A stretch of 64,000 nucleotides of DNA from contig NC_017671.1 in assembly GCF_000284595.1 (NCBI RefSeq), positions 2,141,001 through 2,205,000 on the forward strand, read 5' to 3'. The position numbers were made by a program, and so were the translations under genes. A model generated the notes under the pieces. The model did no database searches and was not told the origin of the DNA. It was given only the letters and a program-made list of their open reading frames with translations. This document shows positions 46,341-54,491 of this stretch, piece by piece. Source of the DNA: Stenotrophomonas maltophilia D457. Lineage in GTDB: Bacteria; Pseudomonadota; Gammaproteobacteria; Xanthomonadales; Xanthomonadaceae. Position 1 is the stretch's first letter; the number at the start of each line of letters is the position of its first letter.

Positions 46341-47582
46341 TCAGTACAGGATGCGCGTCCGCAGCGTGCCTGGAATCGCGGCCAGTTCGTCGCGGACGGC
46401 GGCGGCCTGCGCCTCGCTGGCGGTGATGTCAATCACCACGTAACCCACCTTCGGGTCGGTGCGCAGGAACTGGCCGTCGATGTTGACGTTGTGGCGCGAG
46501 AAGATCTCGTTGACCCTGGACAGCACGCCCGGCACGTTCTGGTGGATGTGCAGCAGGCGCAGGCTGTCTTCGTGTTCGGGCAGGGTCACTTCCGGGAAAT
46601 TGACCGCCGACAGGGTGCTGCCGTTGTCGCTGTAGCGCACCAGCTTGGCCGCCACCTCCACGCCGATGTTGTCCTGCGCTTCCAGCGTGCTGCCGCCCAC
46701 GTGCGGGGTCAGGATCACGTTGTCGTGGCGGGTCAGCGGCGATTCGAAGATATCGCCATTGCCCTTCGGTTCGACCGGGAACACGTCCAGCGCGGCACCA
46801 CCGACGTGGCCGCTGGCCAGGGCCGCGTCCAGTGCATCGATGTCGACCACGGTGCCGCGCGCGGCATTGATCAGGTGCGCGCCCTTGCGCATCTTCGCCA
46901 GCTCGGTGCTGCCGATCATCCATTGCGTGGCTGGGGTCTCCGGCACATGCAGGGTGACGATGTCAGCGCGTGCCAGCAGGTCGTCCAGGCTGGCCGCTGC
47001 ACGTGCATTGCCCAGTGCCAGCTTGGTTTCCACGTCGTGGAAGATCACCTGCATGCCCAGCGATTCGGCCAGCACGCCGACCTGGGTGCCGATGTGGCCG
47101 TAACCGATGATGCCCAGCGTCTTGCCGCGCACTTCATGGCTGCCGCTGGCCGACTTCGACCAGCCGCCGCGATGGCATTCGGCGTTCTTCTGCGGAATGC
47201 CGCGGGTCAGCATGATCGCCTCGGCGATCACCAGCTCGGCCACGCTGCGGGTGTTGGAGTAGGGCGCGTTGAACACTGGGATGCCGGCCAGCTCGGCCGC
47301 GTCCAGGTCGACCTGGTTGGTGCCGATGCAGAAGCAGCCCACCGCGATCAGGCGCTTGGCCTCGGCCAGCACCTCAGCGCTGAGCTGGGTGCGCGAGCGG
47401 ATGCCGACGATGTGCGCCTCGGCGATGCGCGCCTTCAGTTCGTCCTCGGGCAGCGCCTTGGTGTGCGCCTCGATCTGGCTGTAGCCGGCGGCGCTGAACA
47501 CCTCCACGGCGGTCTGGCTGACCCCCTCCAGCAACAGCACGCGGATATCCTGCTTCGGGAACGAGGTCTTCTTCGGCGACAT
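46341..47582 (-). CDS. serA: D-3-phosphoglycerate dehydrogenase
   Basis: A 413-residue NAD-linked dehydrogenase for the first step of serine synthesis. The Rossmann motif is IIGYGHIGTQVG. The catalytic Arg, Glu and His lie in NAARGTV, FPVEPKG and LTPHVGGST. The last ~75 residues are an ACT domain for serine feedback. ATG 47582 (MSPKKTSFPKQD) is used; an in-frame extension of 27 residues is not family-like. It is divergent from a D-2-hydroxyglutarate dehydrogenase gene. Confidence 0.94.
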   Translation of the reverse strand: MSPKKTSFPKQDIRVLLLEGVSQTAVEVFSAAGYSQIEAHTKALPEDELKARIAEAHIVGIRSRTQLSAEVLAEAKRLIAVGCFCIGTNQVDLDAAELAGIPVFNAPYSNTRSVAELVIAEAIMLTRGIPQKNAECHRGGWSKSASGSHEVRGKTLGIIGYGHIGTQVGVLAESLGMQVIFHDVETKLALGNARAAASLDDLLARADIVTLHVPETPATQWMIGSTELAKMRKGAHLINAARGTVVDIDALDAALASGHVGGAALDVFPVEPKGNGDIFESPLTRHDNVILTPHVGGSTLEAQDNIGVEVAAKLVRYSDNGSTLSAVNFPEVTLPEHEDSLRLLHIHQNVPGVLSRVNEIFSRHNVNIDGQFLRTDPKVGYVVIDITASEAQAAAVRDELAAIPGTLRTRILY

Positions 47583-47750
47583 GGGGCAACACGGCCAGTG
47601 GGACAGGGGCTGACCACTATGCCAGATCGAAGCGCCCATGGTGCAGTGCGCAATTGGTTGCATCCGTAGCTATCTGTGCCGCTGCGGGGCTGGACGCTGA
47701 CGCGTACCGCTGGCACGCTTGCCCGTCTTCACGCACCGCGTTGGACCGTC

Positions 47751-49139
47751 ATGACCGATTCCCGCATTGCCTCGCTGCAGCAGGCCTGTCCCGGCCTGAA
47801 GCTGAAGACCGACCCGGCCGACCTGGAGCATTACGGGCGCGACTGGACCCGGCGCTGGACGCCAGCGCCGCTGGCGATCGCACTGCCGGCCACGGTCGAG
47901 GAAGTACTGGCGGTGATGCGCTGGAGTGCGGGCGAGGGCGTGGCCGTGGTGCCGTCCGGCGGACGTACCGGCCTTTCCGGTGGCGCGGTGGCCGCCAACG
48001 GCGAGCTGGTGCTCAGCCTGGAACGGATGAACAAGGCACTGGCCTACGACGCGGTCGATCGCACCCTGGTGGTGCAGGCCGGCATGCCGCTGGAGGCCGT
48101 GCACAACGCCGCGCTGGACCACGGCCTTATCTACCCGGTGGACTTCGCTGCGCGCGGGTCGTGCACGATCGGCGGCAACATCGCCACCAATGCCGGCGGT
48201 ATCCGCGTGATCCGCTATGGCAATACGCGCGAGTGGATCGCCGGGCTGAAGGTGGTTACCGCCAGCGGCGAACTGCTGGAACTCAACAAGGGCCTGATCA
48301 AGAACTCCAGCGGCTATGACTTCCGCCAGCTGCTGATCGGTTCGGAAGGCACGTTGGGCGTGATCGTCGAGGCGACAGTGAAACTCACCGATCCGCCGCC
48401 GGCCAGCAACGTGATGCTGCTGGCAGTACCCAGCTTCGAGGTGCTGATGCAGGTGTTCGCCGCGTTCCGCGCGCGCCTGCAGCTGCAGGCCTTCGAATTC
48501 TTCACCGACCGGGCGCTGGAGCACGTGCTGGCGCATGGCGCGCAGGCACCGTTCGACGAGGTGCATCCGTACTACGTCGTCACCGAGTTCGCGGCCAACG
48601 ACGAGGCACAGGAAGCCGCGGCGATGGCGGCCTTCGAGGACTGCATGGGCAACGGCTGGGTCAGCGACGGTGTGATCAGTGCCAGCGATGCCCAGGCCGC
48701 CCAGCTGTGGCGCCTGCGCGAAGGCATCACCGAGTCGCTGGCGCGCTACAAGCCCTACAAGAATGACGTCTCGGTGCGGATCTCGGCGATGCCGGCGTTC
48801 CTGGCCGAGACCCAGGCACTGATCGGGCAGGCCTACCCGCACTTTGACGTGGTCTGGTTCGGCCATATCGGCGATGGCAACCTGCACATCAACGTGCTCA
48901 AGCCGGACGACACCAGCGACGCCGACTTCGTGGCGCAGTGCGAGCACGTGACCAAGCTGCTGGCGCAGGTGCTGGCCCGCTTCGATGGCAGCATCTCGGC
49001 CGAGCACGGCATCGGACTGGTCAAGAAGGGCTACCTGGACAGCACCCGCGGCCCCGCCGAGATCGCGCTCATGAAGGCGGTCAAACGCGCGTTCGATCCC
49101 CAAGCGCGGCTGAATCCCGGCAAGCTGTTCGACGCCTGA
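47751..49139 (+). CDS. FAD-linked D-2-hydroxyglutarate dehydrogenase
   Basis: A 462-residue flavoenzyme of the VAO/GlcD family. The FAD-binding part holds VVPSGGRTGLSGG, GGNIATNAGG and GSEGTLGVI; the C-terminal domain has FGHIGDGNLHINV and AEHGIGLVKK with metal and substrate histidines. SerA enzymes of this type can reduce 2-oxoglutarate to D-2-hydroxyglutarate, and in Pseudomonas a coupled D-2-hydroxyglutarate dehydrogenase recycles it. The divergent pairing with serA therefore supports this call over glycolate oxidase or D-lactate dehydrogenase. ATG 47751. Confidence 0.82.
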   Translation: MTDSRIASLQQACPGLKLKTDPADLEHYGRDWTRRWTPAPLAIALPATVEEVLAVMRWSAGEGVAVVPSGGRTGLSGGAVAANGELVLSLERMNKALAYDAVDRTLVVQAGMPLEAVHNAALDHGLIYPVDFAARGSCTIGGNIATNAGGIRVIRYGNTREWIAGLKVVTASGELLELNKGLIKNSSGYDFRQLLIGSEGTLGVIVEATVKLTDPPPASNVMLLAVPSFEVLMQVFAAFRARLQLQAFEFFTDRALEHVLAHGAQAPFDEVHPYYVVTEFAANDEAQEAAAMAAFEDCMGNGWVSDGVISASDAQAAQLWRLREGITESLARYKPYKNDVSVRISAMPAFLAETQALIGQAYPHFDVVWFGHIGDGNLHINVLKPDDTSDADFVAQCEHVTKLLAQVLARFDGSISAEHGIGLVKKGYLDSTRGPAEIALMKAVKRAFDPQARLNPGKLFDA

Positions 49140-49201
49140 GCCGGGCAAATCCTTCACGTACCCGTTACGCTCCACGCACCTTCACAACCGGCTTCGAACC
49201 G

Positions 49202-49501
49202 ATGACCCGTCCGCTTCTGCTGCTCGCCCTGCTGTCCCTGCCGCTGGCCGGCTTCGCTTCCAGCTTCGCTGGCACCTCGGCCGGTTCGGCGACCGGTGCC
49301 TCCTCCGGTTCCTCGGGCAGCAGCTCGGGCGACGACAAGGTGGTGCGGGCCGCGCGCGACGATGCCGCTGCGTTCGTCGCCAGCGACGGCCAGATCCGTG
49401 GCGCCCGCCTGCAGGCCGCGCTGGTCCACCTGCGTGAGCAGAGCGCTGCCGCACAGCAACAGAGCGACCTGGAACTGGCCCGCGCGCTGCTGGCGCGTTG
49501 A
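49202..49501 (+). CDS. DUF2388 family exported small protein
   Basis: A 99-residue protein with signal peptide MTRPLLLLALLSLPLAGFA. The mature part has a Ser/Gly-rich segment (SSFAGTSAGSATGASSGSSG) then the conserved VRAARDDAAAFVASDGQIRGARLQAAL of the DUF2388 family. Function unknown; members are periplasmic. A SMAG pair follows. Confidence 0.8.
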   Translation: MTRPLLLLALLSLPLAGFASSFAGTSAGSATGASSGSSGSSSGDDKVVRAARDDAAAFVASDGQIRGARLQAALVHLREQSAAAQQQSDLELARALLAR

Positions 49502-49535
49502 TGCGGGCTGCATGACCTCGGCGTCATCGCTTTCT

Positions 49536-49611
49536 GCAGAGCCGAGCCATGCCCGGCTGGATGCCCGGCGCACCCGGATCGCAACAGCAGCCGAGCATGG
49601 CTCGGCTCTAC
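49536..49611. repeat. SMAG repeat pair
   Basis: A degenerate forward copy GCAGAGCCGAGCCATGCCCG (from 49536, GTAG changed to GCAG) and a reverse copy GCAGCCGAGC...GGCTCTAC (49587-49611). It lies between two genes on the same strand. Confidence 0.75.
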
Positions 49612-49637
49612 AGAAGCACAGCGGGCGGTGCGGGTGG

Positions 49638-51407
49638 ATGGCCGCATTGGCATGGCTGCTCAGCCCTTCCGCCCATGCGGCTGATCGGCTGCAGCTCGAT
49701 CCCTCCGGTCTCGATCCGGCGCAGCAGCAGCTCGCCAGCCAGACCCTGGCCGACGTGCAGTCCCTGCTGCCGGAAGGCCTGCTGCGCGCTTTGCCGGCTC
49801 AGGTGCAGGTGCGCTGGAGTGATGACCTTCCCGCTGAGGTGCACGGGCGCGCTTTCGCCGGCCGCATCACATTGCGCCGCACCCTGCTGGATAGCGGCAT
49901 GCCCGGCAACCGCCGTGCGCGCCGCAGTGCGCTGGTGCATGAACTGACCCACGTCGCCGACCGTGGCGGTGCGAACTGGTCGCAGAGCGTGCGATGGCGT
50001 GACCTTGCGGGCTGGCAGCGCAAGCCCTGGCACCTCGGCCGGGGCGACAACGATTTCCGTGATCGCAGCCCGGATGTCTATGAACTGACGAACCCGGCCG
50101 AGTACCTGGCCGTGAATGCCGAGCATTTCGTGCTCGACGGCGAGTTCGCCTGCCGGCGGCCCGCGTTGGCGCAGTGGTACCAGGCGCATTTCGGAACACC
50201 ACCGTCGCTGCCACGGCCGCGGTGCGCCACGACGCTGCCCCTGCTGCAGGCCGAATCGGAGGAGGGCGCTGCATCGCTGCTGCAGCTCGACCCGGCGCGC
50301 GTCTACGCGGTGGACTACCTGTTCGCCGAAGGCAGTGCGCAGCCGATGAGTCGCTGGGGCCACAGCATGCTGCGGCTGGTGGTCTGCAAGCCGGGCCGCG
50401 TACCTGGGCCGGACTGCCGCCTGGACCTGGAGTACCACCGCGTGCTGTCGTTCCGCGCGTTCGTGGGCGACGTGCAGATATCCAACTGGCGTGGCCTGAC
50501 CGGCGGCTATCCGTCGCGGCTGTTCGTGCTGCCCCTGCAGCAGGTGGTGGACGAGTACACCAAGGTCGAGCTGCGCGGGCTGCAGTCGCTGCCGCTGCAG
50601 CTGGGCCGCAGCGAAATCGCCAGCCTGCTCGAGCGCACCGCGCAGGTGCACTGGAGCTATGACGGGCGCTATTACTTCGTCAGCAACAACTGCGCGGTGG
50701 AAACCGCCAAGCTGCTGCAGGCCGGGGTGCCGCGCCTTGGCGAGGCGGGCCTGGCCCAACTGAGTCCGCGCGGCCTGAAGCGGCGACTGGTGCGGCTGGA
50801 TGTGCTCGACGAGAGGGTACTGGCGGACCGCACTGCAGCGCAGGCGCAGGGCTACTACTTCGCCTCGGCGCGCGACCACTACCAGCAGTTGTTCGCAGTG
50901 GCCGCGGCCCAGCTGGCCTTGCCCGCTCGTGATGTGCGCGGCTGGTTGAAGCTGTCTGCACAGCAACGCGCACCGTGGCTGCTGCAGGGTGACCTGCGTG
51001 CCAGTGCCGGCCTGTTGCTGCTGGAACAGGCCGCGCAGCGGCGCGCCGAGCTGCGCGCACGCGATGTGCTCAAGCGGCAGCTGCTGGCCGCACCGGACAG
51101 CGCTGAAACGCGCAGCCTGCGCGGGTTGCTGGAGCAGAGCGGGCAGTGGCTGCGCCCGGGGACGCTGCTGCAGGATGACGGCTATGGATTGCCGCTGGGC
51201 GACGAGCAGGCGCTGCTGTCCGCGGCCGTGGCCACTGCCAGTGCGCAGGCGGTCCCGGCGTGGCAGGCATTGCGCGGCCAGCTGCGCCAGCAGCTGCCGA
51301 TCCGCCAACGCGAGGAAATGGATGCGATCGACGCCAATCTGGCCGCACTCGGTGCACACCTGCGTACGCAGGCAGCCCGCCCGGCTACTGGCGCGGCAGT
51401 TCGATGA
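49638..51407 (+). CDS. Exported DUF4105 protein with HELTH metal motif
   Basis: A 589-residue exported protein (short signal MAALAWLLSPSAHA). Around residue 100 is VHELTHVADRGG, an H-E-x-x-H motif like that of zinc peptidases. The centre is a DUF4105 domain (FAEGSAQPMSRWGHSMLRLVV ... RYYFVSNNCAVETAKLLQAG), with a conserved His and Cys that resemble an NlpC-like arrangement. The rest is helical. Role unknown; a cell-envelope hydrolase is a guess. The start is uncertain because the upstream sequence is a SMAG repeat. Its 3' end overlaps smeSy tail to tail by 23 bp. Confidence 0.78.
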   Translation: MAALAWLLSPSAHAADRLQLDPSGLDPAQQQLASQTLADVQSLLPEGLLRALPAQVQVRWSDDLPAEVHGRAFAGRITLRRTLLDSGMPGNRRARRSALVHELTHVADRGGANWSQSVRWRDLAGWQRKPWHLGRGDNDFRDRSPDVYELTNPAEYLAVNAEHFVLDGEFACRRPALAQWYQAHFGTPPSLPRPRCATTLPLLQAESEEGAASLLQLDPARVYAVDYLFAEGSAQPMSRWGHSMLRLVVCKPGRVPGPDCRLDLEYHRVLSFRAFVGDVQISNWRGLTGGYPSRLFVLPLQQVVDEYTKVELRGLQSLPLQLGRSEIASLLERTAQVHWSYDGRYYFVSNNCAVETAKLLQAGVPRLGEAGLAQLSPRGLKRRLVRLDVLDERVLADRTAAQAQGYYFASARDHYQQLFAVAAAQLALPARDVRGWLKLSAQQRAPWLLQGDLRASAGLLLLEQAAQRRAELRARDVLKRQLLAAPDSAETRSLRGLLEQSGQWLRPGTLLQDDGYGLPLGDEQALLSAAVATASAQAVPAWQALRGQLRQQLPIRQREEMDAIDANLAALGAHLRTQAARPATGAAVR

Positions 51408-52461
51408 CGAAGCGGCTGCCGCCGGCGCTGCCCGGGATGCAGTAGACGCGGCCACCGTGCGCGTCGGCGATGGCCTTGACCACCGCCAGGCCGAGCCCGC
51501 TGCCGCCGCCCTGTCGCGAACGCGAACCGTCGCCACGCATGAACGGGGTGAAGATATCCGCGTGCAGTTCCGGGTCGATGCCCGGACCCTCGTCTTCGAT
51601 CGCCACCTGCACGTGGCCGGGCGTGTCATGCACTGCAATCCGCACCTTGCCCGGGCTGGCATAGCGCCGCGCGTTCTCCAGCAGCGCCAGCAATGCCTGG
51701 CGCAGGCGGGTCGGGTCGCAGTGCGCGTTGTGTTCCTCGCGGCTGGTTTCCAGCTCCAGCACGAAGCCGGCGGCGCGGAACTGCGGATCGACCAGGGTCA
51801 TCACCGAATGCACCTCGGCCACCACGTCGGTGCGCGCGCGACGCACGTCCAGCCGCGCGTTATCGGACAGGCTCAGCACGCGCAGGTCCTCGATCAGCCG
51901 TGACAGCCCTTCGACCTGGGCCAGCAGGCTGCGGAACTGCGACTCGTCTGGCTGGAACACACCCTCTGCCAGCCCCTGCAGGCGGCCACGCAGGATCGTC
52001 ACCGGCGTGCGCAGCTCATGGGCGATGGCCGCGTGCCACATCGCGCGCTCGCTCTCCATGTGCTGCAGGCGGCGCGCCATCGCATTGAAGTCCTCGACCA
52101 GGGTCGCCACTTCGCCCGGCGAATTTTCCTCAACGCTGGCGCGTGCACCCAGGTCGCCGCCCGCGAGCGCACGCACGCTGTCCACCAGCGAATTCAGCGG
52201 CGACAGGATGCGGTGGGCGAGGCGGAACGAGGCGGCGATGGCCAGCGCCAGCCCGGTCAGGATCACGCCCACCATCCATGCCAGTTCCGGGCCGGTCGGC
52301 AGCCAGCTTTCCGGCTCCTCGGCACTGCCGGGGAAGAACTCGACCAGCACCGCGTACAGCAGCCACGATGACAGGATCATCATCACGATGACGCCGATCA
52401 CCATCAGCGACATCGAAACGATGATGTGGCGGCTCAGCCCGGAGCGGCGCAGGGAGGGCAT
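51385..52461 (-). CDS. smeSy: Sensor histidine kinase SmeSy
   Basis: A 358-residue membrane kinase. Two transmembrane helices (residues ~13-42 and ~61-83) flank a short periplasmic loop, then HAMP, HisKA with H148 in AIAHELRTP, and an HATPase domain with N, G1 (DEGPGI) and G2 (GGGSGLGLA) boxes. The response regulator gene overlaps it by 1 nt upstream. Gene order next to an RND pump lacking its own outer-membrane gene matches the S. maltophilia smeRySy-smeYZ locus. The signal sensed is unknown. Confidence 0.8.
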   Translation of the reverse strand: MPSLRRSGLSRHIIVSMSLMVIGVIVMMILSSWLLYAVLVEFFPGSAEEPESWLPTGPELAWMVGVILTGLALAIAASFRLAHRILSPLNSLVDSVRALAGGDLGARASVEENSPGEVATLVEDFNAMARRLQHMESERAMWHAAIAHELRTPVTILRGRLQGLAEGVFQPDESQFRSLLAQVEGLSRLIEDLRVLSLSDNARLDVRRARTDVVAEVHSVMTLVDPQFRAAGFVLELETSREEHNAHCDPTRLRQALLALLENARRYASPGKVRIAVHDTPGHVQVAIEDEGPGIDPELHADIFTPFMRGDGSRSRQGGGSGLGLAVVKAIADAHGGRVYCIPGSAGGSRFVIELPRQ

Positions 52462-53177
52462 CAGCGATCGGCCATCAGCCGGTAGCCGACACCACGCACG
52501 CTGGCTGGGACGTTGACCATGCCCACTTCATCCAGCTTGCGGCGCAGCTTGCTGACATGGCTGTCGACGGTGCGCTCCAGTGCTTCGCTTTCCGGCAGGC
52601 ATTCGTGCATCAGCTCGCTGCGGCTGAAGATGCGCGTCGGCGCCAGCGCCATGCAGTGCAGCAGCTTGAACTCGGTGAGGGTGAGCAGCACTTCGTGGCT
52701 GTAGCCTTCGCCCTCCACGTGCACCGCGTGGGTGGCCGAGTCGATCAGCAGCGGGCCGACGCGCAACGCGGTGGGTGCGTCCACGCGCGCGGCGCGCAGC
52801 GTGCGCCGCAGTACGGCGCGCACGCGCGCGGCCACCTCGGCCGGGTTGAAGGGCTTGACCACGTAGTCATCAGCGCCCATCCGCAGCGCGGTCAGCTTGT
52901 CCAGGTCCTGGTCCAGTGCGGTCAGCATGATCACCGGCGTCTCGCCGCGCTGGCGCAGCTGGGTCAGCACGCTCCAGCCGTCCAGGCGCGGCAGCTGCAC
53001 ATCGAGCAGGACCAGGTCGGGCCGGGCGCTGCGGTGCAGGTCCAGTGCGCTGTGGCCATCGGCGGCGCGCAGCGTGCGCAGTCCTTCGCGTTCCAGGTAG
53101 GCGCAGAGAATGTCAGCGATCTCGGCCTCATCCTCGACGATCAGGACGAGGGCGGCGAGGGCAGGGGAGGCATGCAT
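52461..53177 (-). CDS. smeRy: OmpR-family response regulator SmeRy
   Basis: A 238-residue regulator with a receiver domain (acidic E15/D16, phospho-acceptor D59 in LVLLDVQLP, K in VVKPFNP) and a winged-helix output domain (ERTVDSHVSKLRRKLDE...VRGVGYRL). ATG 53177 (MHASPALAAL) is used; in-frame ATGs up to 75 nt upstream would add unconserved residues. It is divergent from smeY across 129 bp, the likely site of its action on the pump promoter. Confidence 0.82.
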   Translation of the reverse strand: MHASPALAALVLIVEDEAEIADILCAYLEREGLRTLRAADGHSALDLHRSARPDLVLLDVQLPRLDGWSVLTQLRQRGETPVIMLTALDQDLDKLTALRMGADDYVVKPFNPAEVAARVRAVLRRTLRAARVDAPTALRVGPLLIDSATHAVHVEGEGYSHEVLLTLTEFKLLHCMALAPTRIFSRSELMHECLPESEALERTVDSHVSKLRRKLDEVGMVNVPASVRGVGYRLMADR

Positions 53178-53306
53178 GCAGGGGCGGGGCCGTAAGGTGC
53201 TTGCCTCCATCGTATCTCCACAGTTCCTCCATCGAAACCCCATCATCGCCACGCAGACTGCGCGCTTCAGAACCTATCCGCCGCCTGCGCGGCATTGTGC
53301 ACAGCA

Positions 53307-54455
53307 ATGAGAACCTTCAGGACTCCGGTCGCGTTGATCGCGGCCCTCGCCTTGGCCATGACGGCCTGCTCCACTCCCGAAGCCACCCCCGAGGCGGCGC
53401 CGCGCGTCAGCGTGATCAGCGTCGGCCCGCAGGTGGTGCAACGTGACGACGAACTGCCAGGCCGCGTCGCGGCGGTGCGCACCGCGCAGATCCGCGCACA
53501 GGTGGGCGGCATCGTGCAGCGGCGCCTGTTCGACCAGGGGGCGGAAGTCAGGGCAGGCCAGGCCTTGTTCCAGATTGACCCGGCAGCGTTCCGGGCCGAC
53601 GTCGATTCGGCGCTGGCCGCACTGCAGCGCAGTGAGGCGGCGTTGGGCCGCAGTCGCGTGCAGTCGCAGCGCCTGCACGCCCTGGCTGCCGCGCAGGCGG
53701 TCAGCCAGCAGCATCGGGACGACGCCAGCGCCGAGTACGAGCAGGCACGCGCGGCAGTGAATGAAGCGCGCGCGATCCTGTCCCGTCGCCAGCTCGACCT
53801 GCGCTATGCCACGGTCAGCGCACCGATTGCCGGTCGTATCGATCAGGCATTGGTGACCGAAGGTGCGCTGGTCGGCGTGGCCGATGCCGAGCCGATGGCC
53901 GTGGTACAGCAGATCGACCAGGTCTACGTGGATGTGCGCCAGCCGGCGGCGCAGCTGGAGTCGCTGCAGCGCAGTGCGGCCGGCGGCGACAAGCTGCCGG
54001 TGACCATCATCGGTGCCGCCGGCAAGCCGCTGCCCGAGCGTGGCCAGCTGCTGTTCTCCGGTATCAATGTCGATGCACGGACGGGTGATGTGATCCTGCG
54101 CATCCTGGTGGACAACCCGCGGCGGCAGCTGCTGCCCGGCATGTATGTGCGCGCGAGGGTGCCGCGGGGTGCCCCGGCCAGCGCGTTGACCGTGCCACAG
54201 CAGGCGGTGCTGCGCAGCGCCGGTGGCCAGGCCTATGCCTGGGTGATCGGCGCCGAGGGCAGGGCGGTGATCCGCACGCTGGAGGTGGACGGCAGCGTCG
54301 ATCGCCAGTGGCTGGTGCGCGCGGGCCTGAAGGCCGGCGAGAAAGTGGTGGTCGAGGGCCAGGAGCGCCTGCAGGAAGGCGTGGTGGTCGATGCGCGCGA
54401 CTGGCAGAAGCCGGTCGCCAGCGCCGGTGCGGTGCAGGCCGGCAGCAAGGGCTGA
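53307..54455 (+). CDS. smeY: RND efflux periplasmic adaptor SmeY
   Basis: A 382-residue membrane-fusion lipoprotein. The signal MRTFRTPVALIAALALAMTAC has a lipobox ending at the Cys. The HlyD-type barrel-sandwich, alpha hairpin (QRLHALAAAQAVSQQHRDDASAEYEQARAAV) and beta-barrel domains follow in order. It links the inner-membrane pump SmeZ to an outer-membrane channel. ATG 53307 is used; a start 12 nt upstream is possible. smeZ begins 36 bp later. Confidence 0.85.
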   Translation: MRTFRTPVALIAALALAMTACSTPEATPEAAPRVSVISVGPQVVQRDDELPGRVAAVRTAQIRAQVGGIVQRRLFDQGAEVRAGQALFQIDPAAFRADVDSALAALQRSEAALGRSRVQSQRLHALAAAQAVSQQHRDDASAEYEQARAAVNEARAILSRRQLDLRYATVSAPIAGRIDQALVTEGALVGVADAEPMAVVQQIDQVYVDVRQPAAQLESLQRSAAGGDKLPVTIIGAAGKPLPERGQLLFSGINVDARTGDVILRILVDNPRRQLLPGMYVRARVPRGAPASALTVPQQAVLRSAGGQAYAWVIGAEGRAVIRTLEVDGSVDRQWLVRAGLKAGEKVVVEGQERLQEGVVVDARDWQKPVASAGAVQAGSKG

Positions 54456-54491
54456 GCCTTTCCCGGGACAGCCCCTCCAGGAAAATCCAAC

